From: Providencia hangzhouensis | GTDB taxonomy: Bacteria; Pseudomonadota; Gammaproteobacteria; Enterobacterales; Enterobacteriaceae | DNA: 64,000 bases | Direction: 5' to 3' | NCBI RefSeq assembly: GCF_029193595.2 | Contig: NZ_CP135052.1 | Coordinates: forward strand, 2,914,001-2,978,000 | Made by a program: the position numbers and the translations under genes | The notes under the pieces: generated by a model | Seen by the model: only the letters and a program-made list of their open reading frames with translations | What the model was told of the DNA's origin: nothing | Databases searched by the model: none | In this document: positions 56,014-63,999 of the stretch, piece by piece | How positions within the stretch are numbered: the first letter of the stretch is position 1 | Layout: each line of letters starts with the position of its first letter

Positions 56014-57060
56014 AATGGTAAAGCCCTGTGTGTAAGTCTAAATATAAAATTGTAACCAGATAAGTCAGGCTACATACATTGTATGCCCATAGCATTAATA
56101 TAATATCTGCTATGTTGCATTGCGATATGGTGAACCCATATCATATATCCTTACTTTACCTTTAGAGAACTCATCATTCTAAAAATGTACAGTAAGAAAA
56201 GTTATCGCCCTTTGTTAAAAACATTCTAACCCGTCTCTCGCTCTTTGGCGAATTTCTACGGTGAGTCAATTTTGGTATGAATTTGAGTTAGCGTCAACAA
56301 AATTAACTTAATTGTCGTTAACCCTGTACACTTATCATTAACCATAAGTTAAGCGATATTTCTTCATTAGTTCGCTTAAAAACAAAGACTCTACCTGATA
56401 ATTTCATCTTCGTACAAAGAAAATTTAATTTAAAAATCAAACTGGTACCTATACAAAGGTTTTATTCTTAAATTTGTGAACTAGCTCACCTTTCACATCT
56501 ATAATTGCATCTTAAATGAACAGCCATTAATTCTATAAATATTTCATAGTGAAAACTTATCATTCGCCCGTAAACATTTTGTTACAAATAAACGATTTTT
56601 TAATATATTTAATCGCATATAAAAAAACGTTATAACGATATTAAAAAGGCTTATATAGGCATTTTTATAGGTAAATACACGTATGACGTATTATTCTATC
56701 TTGGTAGCTAAAACATAATTTTCGTCAAAAAATATATTTATTAAATTAACTAACCATTATCCCCTTACCCTAATAGCCCTCATACTTCTTTTATCTGCTT
56801 TCCATTTTTCTTCCACTTACCAATTACTCTAGACAAACATAGAATAGTTAAAGACAACCTATAACATAATGATAAAAAACAACTTATTTGTCCCCGTGAA
56901 TTTATGTAACGGAAATGAGCTAAAACAAAATACGATAGCCCAATTAAATTGAAATTTAATTAATTAACCGATGTATTATTTTAGGATTTGTCACGTTTGA
57001 TATTAAAAACATCTCTTATATACTCAATTCGCTATATAAATAATTTTAATAAGGTTGATT
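56014..57060. other. 1-kb AT-rich region between fliZ and the lipoprotein gene
   Basis: No credible gene is seen on either strand. The region must contain the promoters of divergent fliZ and the lipoprotein gene. The clearest site is a CRP-like sequence at 56475-56490. A TATAAT at 56500-56505 (+) is also present. AAGG lies before the ATG at 57061. Confidence 0.55.
56475..56490. promoter_or_regulatory. CRP-like site upstream of fliZ
   Basis: TGTGA-ACTAGC-TCACC matches the CRP consensus TGTGA-N6-TCACA at 9 of 10 positions, with T-rich outer flanks. On the minus strand a TATAGG (56448-56453) is centred 32 bases downstream, the distance for a class II CRP promoter reading toward fliZ, though fliZ is still 430 bases away. 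Confidence 0.45.
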
Positions 57061-57372
57061 ATGAAAAAGTTGATTTTAGCTTGTGGTATGGGTTTATTGG
57101 CACTGACAATCACTGCTTGTTCAGAAGAAGAGAAAAAAGGTGAAGTTGCTGGCGCAACTGAAACTTGTAACGCTTACTTCGCTGAAGTTGATAGCTTAAT
57201 TGCTAAAGCTTCAGAAAACCCGCAAGCAAAAGCTCAGTTAGACGCAATGAAAGGTCAACTGGAAGAGGGTAAAAAACAGGTTGCTGCACTACCTAAAGAC
57301 CAGCAAGATAAAGCTTGCCAACAGGGTATTGATGCAATGAAACAGATGAAAACTGCTTTAGGCCTGCAATAA
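57061..57372 (+). CDS. Small lipoprotein, DUF5339-like
   Basis: The 103 aa protein has a lipoprotein signal with lipobox LTITAC (MKKLILACGMGLLALTITAC), then an acidic-basic linker and a helical domain with two cysteines (ETCNAYFAEVDSLIAKASEN and KDQQDKACQQGIDAMKQM). This fits my memory of the DUF5339 family of small enterobacterial periplasmic proteins, whose function is unknown. The ATG at 57061 is preferred to a TTG two codons upstream because it gives a normal signal peptide. It is monocistronic, with a strong terminator. Confidence 0.85.
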   Translation: MKKLILACGMGLLALTITACSEEEKKGEVAGATETCNAYFAEVDSLIAKASENPQAKAQLDAMKGQLEEGKKQVAALPKDQQDKACQQGIDAMKQMKTALGLQ

Positions 57373-57397
57373 GCCCTATTCTTTTTATTCTGTAATC

Positions 57398-57430
57398 AAA
57401 AAGAGCCATTATTATTATGGCTCTTTTTAT
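57398..57430 (+). terminator. Intrinsic terminator after the lipoprotein gene
   Basis: AAAAAGAGCCAT (57398-57409) pairs perfectly with ATGGCTCTTTTT (57417-57428), loop TATTATT, followed by ATTTTATG. A textbook terminator. Confidence 0.93.
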
Positions 57431-57531
57431 TTTATGAATATTAATGAGTTACAATAAATATCAAATAACCCATACGATATAGCTACCCAAAGGTGCAAGC
57501 CCCCCTTGGCCTCACACCTTTTAACATTATT

Positions 57532-60234
57532 TTATAACCACGTTCCAAAACGTTTAATATAAAATTGCTTCATTAGTTGAGCTACAACACAATAACTGAC
57601 TAATGTGAGAGCGAGCCATGGGAAATATTCTATTGGCAACGGTTGTAACCCTATCATTTCACCAAATGAAGAAAATGGAATATATAAACCAAGAGCCATA
57701 ATTAACCCTGTTGTTAACATAACAGGTAATGCGGCAGTGCTTTGTATAAACGGTATTTTTTGTGTTCTTAACATATGAACAACCAACGTCTGTGAAAGTA
57801 ATCCTTCAACAAACCAACCTGATTGGAACAGCGCTTCATGAGCGACACTATTCGCTTGGAATACATACCACATTAACGCAAAAGTTGTGATATCAAAGAT
57901 AGATGAGGTTGGTCCAATCCAAATCATAAAGCGGCCAATATTTTTCGCATCCCACTTGCGAGGACGTTTTAAAAACTCTTTATCCATTTTATCCCAGGGT
58001 AATGCAAGCTGGGAAATATCATACAGTAAGTTTTGAACGAGCAAATGAATGGCTAGCATCGGTAAGAAGGGAATAAATGCACTGGCAATTAATACAGAAA
58101 ATACGTTACCAAAGTTAGAGCTGGCGGTCATATTTAAGTATTTAATAATATTACCAAAAGTTTCACGCCCTTTAATTACCCCCTGCTCTAATACCATTAA
58201 ATCTTTTTCAAGTAAGATAATATCCGCAGATTCCTTAGCAATATCCGTCCCTGTATCAACTGAAATTCCTACATCAGCATCACGTAATGCGGGCGCATCG
58301 TTGATCCCATCCCCGAGGAAACCAACGGTATGCCCATTTGCTTGTAACCGCTTTAAAATACGGGATTTTTGCAATGGTGTTAATTTACAAAAAACTGAAA
58401 CTTGCTCAACTTTCTGGCTTAACTCTTCGTCTGTCAGTTCTTCAACTTCTAAACCCGTCATGATTTCGCTGATGTTTAAGCCAACATCATGACAGATTTT
58501 TTCGGTAATAATGGCATTATCACCCGTCAACACCTTAACCGTAACGCCATTTTCACGTAATGCGGCAATGGCTGAAATTGCGCTTTCTTTTGCTGGGTCA
58601 AGAAAAGTTAAAATGCCTTGTAGTTCTAACTGATACTCGGCTTGAGCAGAAAGCGGTAAGCTGGCTTCTGCATCATTCAAACGACGAGTTGCAAGTAACA
58701 ATACACGAAATCCTTGTCTGTTATAATCACTCACTAGCTCAGTAATTTTTACCCTTGCTTGGTCGTCAAGTAAATGCAGCTCACCATCTTGTTGGTAACT
58801 TTGGCAGACAGCTAACATTTCCTCCGCGGCACCTTTACAAATAAGTAGAGCTTCGCCTTTCGGTGTTCGTACTGTCACTGACAATTTGCGTCGAATAAAA
58901 TCAAAGGGTAACTCATCAATTTTTTGGAATACTTTTAGCTGCTCAACTTCACTGTTCCCTCTACCACGACGAATAATTGCCTGATCCATCATATTTTTAG
59001 CCCCACTTTGGTGGAAGCTGTTTAGCCAAGCTAGTTGCAAAATTTTACTATTTTTTTGCCCATTGCTGTCCAAATAATGTTCTAAAATAATACGATCTTG
59101 CGTCAATGTTCCCGTTTTATCCGTACACAACACATCCATTGCGCCAAAGTTTTGGATAGCATTTAACCTTTTAACAATCACCTTGTGCTTTGACATGGCA
59201 ATTGCACCTTTGGCTAAATTCGAGCTAACAATCATCGGTAACATTTCCGGTGTTAAACCCACGGCAACCGCCAGTGAAAATAGTGTTGCTTCGAACCAAT
59301 CTCCTTTTGTAAACCCATTGATAAGTAAGACGATTGGTACCATGACTAACATAAAGCGAATCAATAACCAGCTTACGCTATTCACACCACGATCAAACGA
59401 AGTTTGCGCACGACTCCCCACAATAGATTTAGCCAGCGAGCCTAGATAGGTTTTCCCGCCTGTTGCCACCACAATTCCACGCGCCATCCCGCTGGTAACA
59501 TTGGTTCCCATTAAACAAATATTTGAAATTTCTAACAGTTCATTTTCAGTTGGCGATACCGGATCTAAATTTTTGGCTGAAACATCACCTAATGTGTCGT
59601 ATTTTTCTACGGGTATTGATTCCCCTGTTAGAATGGCTTGGCTGATAAACAAATCTCTTGATTCGACTAGCTTTAAATCAGCAGGAACCATATCTCCAGC
59701 GGATAACAACACAATATCCCCAGGTACTAAGCATTTGATCGGTACCTCTTTTCTAACAGAACGCCCCGTTTTATTATCACGACGAAATACAGTAGCCGTC
59801 GTACGAACTAAGGATTTCAATGCTTCCGCAGCCTTATTGGTACGATACTCTTGCCAAAAACGTAAAAAACCACTCAATAAAACCATTGTGACAATAATAA
59901 TCACGCCGGTTAAATCTGTTTCTTCGCCTTGGCGTTCAGGAATAACATAATCCGTAAAAAAGCTAACAACAGCTAATACAATCAGTACGAATATAAATGG
60001 ATTTTTAAAAGAAGTGAGTAGTTGCTTCCATGCTGGAGGGGCTTTTTCATGAGCAACTTCATTTTCACCTTCAGTCACAAGACGGTCCATCGCCTCATTC
60101 TCTGATAAGCCTAATAGATTTGTTTGATATTCATTGAGCACTTGCTCAATATTTTTACTCGCTTGTTCGCCAACAATAAATTTTTGGCGTGCAGCGGCTT
60201 TGACGCTTTTGCGCGGTTGTCTTATTTCAGTCAT
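57532..60234 (-). CDS. mgtB: MgtA/MgtB-type Mg2+-importing P-type ATPase
   Basis: A P3B-type ATPase that brings Mg2+ into the cytoplasm. The phosphorylation motif CTDKTGTLTQD, the TGES-type loop AILTGESIPVEKYD and the hinge VGFLGDGINDAPALRDADVG are all intact, with about ten membrane helices. 900 aa. MgtA and MgtB are very similar; the symbol is chosen because mgtC lies directly upstream on the same strand (150-base gap), as in the mgtCB operon of Salmonella. PhoPQ control is expected from the family but no clear PhoP box was found. Confidence 0.93.
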   Translation of the reverse strand: MTEIRQPRKSVKAAARQKFIVGEQASKNIEQVLNEYQTNLLGLSENEAMDRLVTEGENEVAHEKAPPAWKQLLTSFKNPFIFVLIVLAVVSFFTDYVIPERQGEETDLTGVIIIVTMVLLSGFLRFWQEYRTNKAAEALKSLVRTTATVFRRDNKTGRSVRKEVPIKCLVPGDIVLLSAGDMVPADLKLVESRDLFISQAILTGESIPVEKYDTLGDVSAKNLDPVSPTENELLEISNICLMGTNVTSGMARGIVVATGGKTYLGSLAKSIVGSRAQTSFDRGVNSVSWLLIRFMLVMVPIVLLINGFTKGDWFEATLFSLAVAVGLTPEMLPMIVSSNLAKGAIAMSKHKVIVKRLNAIQNFGAMDVLCTDKTGTLTQDRIILEHYLDSNGQKNSKILQLAWLNSFHQSGAKNMMDQAIIRRGRGNSEVEQLKVFQKIDELPFDFIRRKLSVTVRTPKGEALLICKGAAEEMLAVCQSYQQDGELHLLDDQARVKITELVSDYNRQGFRVLLLATRRLNDAEASLPLSAQAEYQLELQGILTFLDPAKESAISAIAALRENGVTVKVLTGDNAIITEKICHDVGLNISEIMTGLEVEELTDEELSQKVEQVSVFCKLTPLQKSRILKRLQANGHTVGFLGDGINDAPALRDADVGISVDTGTDIAKESADIILLEKDLMVLEQGVIKGRETFGNIIKYLNMTASSNFGNVFSVLIASAFIPFLPMLAIHLLVQNLLYDISQLALPWDKMDKEFLKRPRKWDAKNIGRFMIWIGPTSSIFDITTFALMWYVFQANSVAHEALFQSGWFVEGLLSQTLVVHMLRTQKIPFIQSTAALPVMLTTGLIMALGLYIPFSSFGEMIGLQPLPIEYFPWLALTLVSYCVVAQLMKQFYIKRFGTWL

Positions 60235-60383
60235 AACGTTGTCTCGAATACAACACTCGTAATTTTAACGCTATCCAACTGAAATAAAATTATCTTATTA
60301 TCAGTTAGATAGCTGCGATTTACTACTCCATGACGGAGGGTGGTCGTCCATTTCAGCTCCTATAGTGAGTTAATTTAAAGTCA

Positions 60384-61082
60384 TCAAGCTGGTAGCTCTG
60401 ATGCCACTTTCCAATTGATAGCACTAACACTTTGCTCAAGGCTTATTCTGCATACCAATGCTTCAATTTCTTTTTGCTCGGCAGGTGTCGCAAGAAATTC
60501 AGCACACACTTCTAGCTGCTCAGGCTTTAGTGTGTCTGCACTACTTAACGATTGCAGCCGAATATGCAGTCCATTAATTGCTTGTAAAATAAGAGTTCTT
60601 ACTAAAATTTCATCCGTTTGATGGCACATCACGCGAATTTTATAACGTTGCTCTACATCAAGTGCTTGCTGTTGTGGTTGTTTATTAATTCGTGAAGCCG
60701 CTTCTCTTAATAAAATATTGGCGCATAAAATTAATAACGTTGCCATCAAGGCCAAAGAATACTGGCCTAATCCACATAAAACACCGATCCCCGCGGAACA
60801 CCAAAGCGTTGCCGCAGTATTTAGGCCTCGGATGTTCATGCCTTCACGCATAATCACTCCCGCACCGAGAAAACCAATTCCTGACACCACTTGGGCAGCA
60901 ATACGACCAGGACTATCAGGTGATGTTGTTACAGAACTTAAAATAAATACCGCCGCTCCGGTTGCAACCAGTGCATTAGTTCTCAAGCCCGCCATTCGTT
61001 GACGCCACTGGCGCTCAGCACCAATTAATGCACCAAAACACATAGCAGACAGCAAATTTAAAATATCAGGGGAAAAAAGCAT
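60384..61082 (-). CDS. mgtC: MgtC, virulence-associated membrane protein
   Basis: MgtC is an inner-membrane protein needed for growth in low Mg2+ and inside macrophages; in Salmonella it also inhibits the F1Fo ATP synthase. The N-terminal part has about five membrane helices with the conserved GALIGAERQWRQRMAGLRTN, GIGFLGAGVIMREGMNIRGL and NTAATLWCSAGIGVLCGLG. The C-terminal about 90 residues form the soluble ACT-like domain, so this is the long MgtC type (232 aa). GGAGGG precedes the ATG. First gene of mgtCB. Confidence 0.95.
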   Translation of the reverse strand: MLFSPDILNLLSAMCFGALIGAERQWRQRMAGLRTNALVATGAAVFILSSVTTSPDSPGRIAAQVVSGIGFLGAGVIMREGMNIRGLNTAATLWCSAGIGVLCGLGQYSLALMATLLILCANILLREAASRINKQPQQQALDVEQRYKIRVMCHQTDEILVRTLILQAINGLHIRLQSLSSADTLKPEQLEVCAEFLATPAEQKEIEALVCRISLEQSVSAINWKVASELPA

Positions 61083-61146
61083 GATAATCCCTCCAAAAAT
61101 AACTTGGATAATGATTTATATGCTTAATAAAAAGCATATAGCCATA

Positions 61147-61171
61147 TTTTGAGTAAAATAATTACTCAAAA
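61147..61171 (-). promoter_or_regulatory. mgtC leader hairpin
   Basis: TTTTGAGTAA (61147-61156) and TTACTCAAAA (61162-61171) pair perfectly over 10 bp with a 5-base loop, between the candidate leader peptide and mgtC. A second smaller hairpin, TATGCTT/AAGCATA, is at 61119-61138. mgtC leaders in Salmonella contain regulatory stems; this is the likely equivalent region. Confidence 0.5.
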
Positions 61172-61175
61172 ACCA

Positions 61176-61220
61176 TTAGCTATTGCCTGGAGGAAATAAA
61201 GAATAAATATAGACCAACAT
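61176..61220 (-). CDS. Possible mgtC leader peptide with Pro-Pro
   Basis: A 14-codon frame, MLVYIYSLFPPGNS, lies 93 bases upstream of mgtC and just before the 10-bp leader hairpin. In Salmonella the mgtA and mgtCBR leaders encode short Pro-containing peptides (MgtL, MgtP) whose slow translation opens the downstream genes. The two adjacent Pro codons near the 3' end would suit that role. The ribosome-binding site is weak (GAG), so this is tentative. Confidence 0.4.
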   Translation of the reverse strand: MLVYIYSLFPPGNS

Positions 61221-61281
61221 AATACACACTCAATACAGCTATAATACGCTATCTAATGAAATACAATTATAAGGGAGTAGT

Positions 61282-61359
61282 ATGATGAGGAGACATCAGA
61301 CACCGCCCGCCGTTGTGGCAAGCAGTGAAAAGAAAAGACGATTACTGGCTTGCCATTAA
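61282..61359 (+). CDS. Small ORF divergent from mgtC (25 codons)
   Basis: An ATG at 61282 follows AAGGGAGTAGT, a good ribosome-binding site, and opens 25 codons beginning MMRRHQTPPAVVASS and ending in a basic stretch EKKRRLLACH. It is on the strand opposite to mgtC and dsrB. I recognise no family. It may be a small protein, a leader peptide, or chance. Confidence 0.35.
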   Translation: MMRRHQTPPAVVASSEKKRRLLACH

Positions 61360-61475
61360 ATTAAGTTTTTATTCCAACTCTGACTGTCCAAGTAATAATC
61401 TCCTAAGTAAAAGATGGAAGGAGTATAAGTGGGGAAAATTATTAAGTAAAGGACAAAGTGCCCATTAAATTGAAC

Positions 61476-61667
61476 TTATCTTTCAATTGGCGTAACAAAA
61501 ATCCCTTCATCGCCTTCTTTTTCATTAAAGAACCAAATACCTTCAGGGTAATCAGGTAATGCAATTAAATACATTACCCCTTCATTGAAGGGTTCAATAA
61601 GTAAAATAGTTCCTTCTCGACGCTCTTCTCCGTCTGTTTTTACATAAACACGGTCATTAATATTCAT
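61476..61667 (-). CDS. dsrB: DsrB family protein
   Basis: A 63 aa protein matching E. coli Dsr[39 protein letters not shown] and GIFVTPIER align with [34 protein letters not shown] and DGIFVEK. Its function is not known; in E. coli it is a sigma-S-influenced gene next to the DsrA RNA. The ATG at 61667 is chosen over an in-frame start six codons upstream. It lies downstream of the cold-shock gene, separated by a terminator. Confidence 0.92.
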   Translation of the reverse strand: MNINDRVYVKTDGEERREGTILLIEPFNEGVMYLIALPDYPEGIWFFNEKEGDEGIFVTPIER

Positions 61668-61714
61668 AACATTCTTTTCCAGCAAAATATATTAACCATA
61701 AATGTAGCGCATAC

Positions 61715-61746
61715 GAAAAAGCCCGTCATTAAAAATGACGGGCTTT
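61715..61746 (-). terminator. Terminator after the cold-shock gene
   Basis: AAAGCCCGTCATT (61718-61730) and AATGACGGGCTTT (61734-61746) form a perfect 13-bp stem; on the minus strand the stem is followed by TT and CGTAT after the T-rich arm. Confidence 0.9.
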
Positions 61747-61769
61747 AGAAAATCAGTTAAGCAATTAGC

Positions 61770-61982
61770 TTAGATAGCAGTTACGTTAGCAGCTGCTGGG
61801 CCTTTTGCACCGTTTTCAATGGTGAATTCAACTTGCTGACCTTCAGCCAGAGTTTTGAAACCATTGCCCTGAATGGCAGAGAAGTGGACGAAAACGTCTT
61901 TGCTACCATCAGCTGGAGTGATGAAACCGAAGCCTTTAGACTCGTTGAACCACTTAACTTGACCTTTCATTTTGTCGGACAT
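61770..61982 (-). CDS. cspC: CspC/CspE-type cold-shock protein
   Basis: A 70 aa single-domain RNA chaperone. The nucleic-acid-binding motifs KGFGFITP and DVFVHFSAI are intact, and [20 protein letters not shown] and [13 protein letters not shown] match E. coli CspC better than CspE, while the end [13 protein letters not shown] is mixed. CspC and CspE are expressed at 37 degrees and stabilise stress mRNAs. The ATG at 61982 (after TAGGAAAAG) is chosen over one eight codons upstream. Paralogue assignment is moderate. Confidence 0.93.
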   Translation of the reverse strand: MSDKMKGQVKWFNESKGFGFITPADGSKDVFVHFSAIQGNGFKTLAEGQQVEFTIENGAKGPAAANVTAI

Positions 61983-62461
61983 TTGACTTTTCCTATATAA
62001 CATCAAAAAAACTTGCCTTTTGGCATATACGGGCCAGAGTCAACTATTTAATCAGGGAAACACCAAGATGAAGCGTCACGGTCAAAGGCTATCTGTGATA
62101 ACTTTCTTCTTTAGAACACACTAACTCAGTAATCATACATCAAATAGGACTGCTAAACAGGCCGACACTCATTAACTCATGACTTAAAGATAATAGCAAC
62201 TATTTTATACGAGCAAACCTCAAAAATATGCTGTTTTTTCGATTGCGTCACTTTTATCGGCTATAACGTTAACAAAAACGCTGCATTTAGTTGATAGTTT
62301 AAAGAAAACTTTAATTTAAAAAGCCAACAACCTAATAAATGTCAGTAAGAATTATCCGATACGATGACAATCTGTGTAAATATTTTTTTTAACTGATATA
62401 TAACAATCTCGACGGCTCGTGATACCCTCCTAGTATAGATATCTGACAGAGAGTTATACAC
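61983..62461. other. Gap between the cold-shock gene and ylaC
   Basis: About 480 bases without a clear gene. It must hold the divergent promoters. A GCCGATAA on the minus strand at 62254-62261 has no TAAA at the right distance. TTGACC at about 62081 (minus) could be a -35 for the cold-shock gene but the matching -10 is poor. No yobF-like frame was recognised. Confidence 0.5.
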
Positions 62462-62965
62462 ATGGATATTATCAAACAAATACTCGTCGAAGATTTGGAT
62501 GCCATCAATAAACGTGAAAACCGTGATGGGAAACCTTATTTTAATAGCCAATTTCTCGCCAACCACCCTTATTTATGTATTGGTATGGTTGCGGCTTATG
62601 TCCCCCTAGCCATTATTCTTTGGTACGCCCCTTATTTTGGTCCTTATTGGGCTCTGGGTATCACCATTCTTTTTATTGTATTAGCAAGTGTACTACTTTT
62701 TGACATCAAACCTGTTTATCACTTTGAAGATATTGGCGTCTTAGATTTACGTGTCTGTTATAACGGGGAATGGTTTGTTACTGAACCAGTTTCTGATAAT
62801 GCGATAAGCAAAATCATTGATTCACAAGATGTTAGCTCTGCTATAAAACAAGAAATATCGCGTTTAATTGCATTAAAAGGAATGATTTCCTTTTATGATA
62901 TCTATCATGTCGCTTATCCTGAAGTTTCTACGCAATTACCTGGTACACTTGCAACTCAAAATTAA
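62462..62965 (+). CDS. ylaC: YlaC family membrane protein
   Basis: The 167 aa protein matches E. coli YlaC: LDAINKRENRDGKPYFNSQF, two membrane helices at about 37-56 and 62-82, then DIGVLDLRVCYNGEWFVTEP and ALKGMISFYDIYHVAYPE. The function is not established. AGAGAG lies before the ATG. It is monocistronic, upstream of the tRNA-Asn genes. Confidence 0.9.
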   Translation: MDIIKQILVEDLDAINKRENRDGKPYFNSQFLANHPYLCIGMVAAYVPLAIILWYAPYFGPYWALGITILFIVLASVLLFDIKPVYHFEDIGVLDLRVCYNGEWFVTEPVSDNAISKIIDSQDVSSAIKQEISRLIALKGMISFYDIYHVAYPEVSTQLPGTLATQN

Positions 62966-63045
62966 TTCAATATCAATTAACTAGAGTAAAACTTCGTCAT
63001 AATGTGCATTGAATGAGCAGTTGGATATTTTTTCTGTTTTTATGA

Positions 63046-63074
63046 TTGACAGCCTGAGATGATATCGTTAATAT
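63046..63074 (+). promoter_or_regulatory. tRNA-Asn promoter 1
   Basis: TTGACA (63046-63051), a 17-base spacer and TAATAT (63069-63074), followed by a GC-rich discriminator GCGCCTCG typical of stringently controlled stable-RNA promoters. Confidence 0.9.
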
Positions 63075-63100
63075 GCGCCTCGTTCTCAGGAACAAGCAAT

Positions 63101-63176
63101 TCCTCCATAGTTCAGTCGGTAGAACGGCGGACTGTTAATCCGTATGTCGCTGGTTCAAGTCCAGCTGGAGGAGCCA
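63101..63176 (+). tRNA. tRNA-Asn (GUU), copy 1
   Basis: A 76-base tRNA with encoded CCA. The acceptor TCCTCCA pairs with TGGAGGA, the anticodon loop CTGTTAA shows GTT, and the T arm CTGG-TTCAAGT-CCAG is normal. Confidence 0.98.
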
Positions 63177-63181
63177 AATTT

Positions 63182-63208
63182 AAAAAGCCCGCTTAATGCG
63201 GGCTTTTT
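63182..63208 (+). terminator. Terminator after tRNA-Asn copy 1
   Basis: AAAAAGCCCGC and GCGGGCTTTTT pair perfectly around TTAAT, five bases after the CCA. Confidence 0.95.
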
Positions 63209-63375
63209 GCTATCTGCTAAATATATATCACCATTATATCATTCATCTCTACTATCAATGATCTCCTAGCACCTCTCATAATCCATCTGGTATGCATTAC
63301 GCATCATATATTAGGATAGATAACCACCAAATCGATTACTTAACGCCCACTTGGCTATTTTTTTCATTTTTATAC

Positions 63376-63404
63376 TTTACAACAGTGAACAGGATGGGTA
63401 ATAT
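63376..63404 (+). promoter_or_regulatory. tRNA-Asn promoter 2
   Basis: TTTACA (63376-63381), a 17-base spacer and TAATAT (63399-63404) with the same GC-rich discriminator as copy 1. Confidence 0.88.
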
Positions 63405-63431
63405 GCGCCTCGTTCTCAGGAACAAAGCAAT

Positions 63432-63507
63432 TCCTCCATAGTTCAGTCGGTAGAACGGCGGACTGTTAATCCGTATGTCGCTGGTTCAAGTCCAGCTGGA
63501 GGAGCCA
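63432..63507 (+). tRNA. tRNA-Asn (GUU), copy 2
   Basis: Identical in sequence to copy 1 over all 76 bases including CCA; anticodon GTT. Confidence 0.98.
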
Positions 63508-63512
63508 AATTT

Positions 63513-63539
63513 AAAAAGCCCGCTTAATGCGGGCTTTTT
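63513..63539 (+). terminator. Terminator after tRNA-Asn copy 2
   Basis: Same perfect stem AAAAAGCCCGC/GCGGGCTTTTT as after copy 1. Confidence 0.95.
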
Positions 63540-63618
63540 GCTATCTACCTAAAAATCACTCTTCTTAGCATTACTTTACTTACGGCAAATACAAGAGTTC
63601 CCACCATAAAATAAATAC

Positions 63619-63999
63619 TTATTCTTTCTCTAGAAAAAATTGTTTAATCGTCTGGCGTAACCATTGATGCGCAGGGTCCCTATCTAACCTTGGGTGCCAT
63701 GCTTGCACGATAAATATAGGCACCAATCCCAAAGGAAGTTCAATTTCAACCAATGGCAAATTAACACTCTTTACCCCTTGCAGCACATGACGAGGGAGCG
63801 GCAAAATATAGTCAGAGTTCATAGTTAACATCATGGCTGAATGAAAACTAGGTAAAGTCAATGCAACATTACGCTGTAATTGAAGGTCGCGTAATGCGTC
63901 ATCAATTGGCCCCAATGTACGCCCTCGGCGCGATACGCTAATATGTGGGTAATGCGTTAAGCTTTCAGGCGTCACCTGCCCGATAATTGGATGCTCTGG
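63619..63999 (-). CDS. LysR-family transcriptional regulator (5' end cut by window)
   Basis: The frame is open through the right edge (codons for PEHPIIGQ precede the GTG at 63975), so only the C-terminal part of the gene is here. The visible part fits the effector-binding domain of LysR regulators: HYPHISVSRRGRTLGPIDDA, NVALTLPSFHSAMMLTMNSD, YILPLPRHVL and the end HPRLDRDPAHQWLRQTIKQF, typical of the last strand and helix. The DNA-binding domain lies outside. Target and effector cannot be inferred. Confidence 0.88.
   Translation of the reverse strand, partial: PEHPIIGQVTPESLTHYPHISVSRRGRTLGPIDDALRDLQLQRNVALTLPSFHSAMMLTMNSDYILPLPRHVLQGVKSVNLPLVEIELPLGLVPIFIVQAWHPRLDRDPAHQWLRQTIKQFFLEKE

Larger units (their letters stand above)
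63069..63215 (+). repeat. tRNA-Asn cassette, copy 1
   Basis: From the promoter -10 through the tRNA and terminator this stretch is repeated at 63399-63546 with only one extra A in the second copy. The -35 regions and spacers differ, so the duplication boundary falls at the -10. Confidence 0.85.
63399..63546 (+). repeat. tRNA-Asn cassette, copy 2
   Basis: Direct repeat of 63069-63215 with one inserted A in the leader (AACAAAGC for AACAAGC). Confidence 0.85.

Noticed and set aside
62254..62261. GCCGATAA on the minus strand upstream of the cold-shock gene
   Set aside because: The sequence 15 bases upstream is not TAAA or close, so sigma28 use is not supported.
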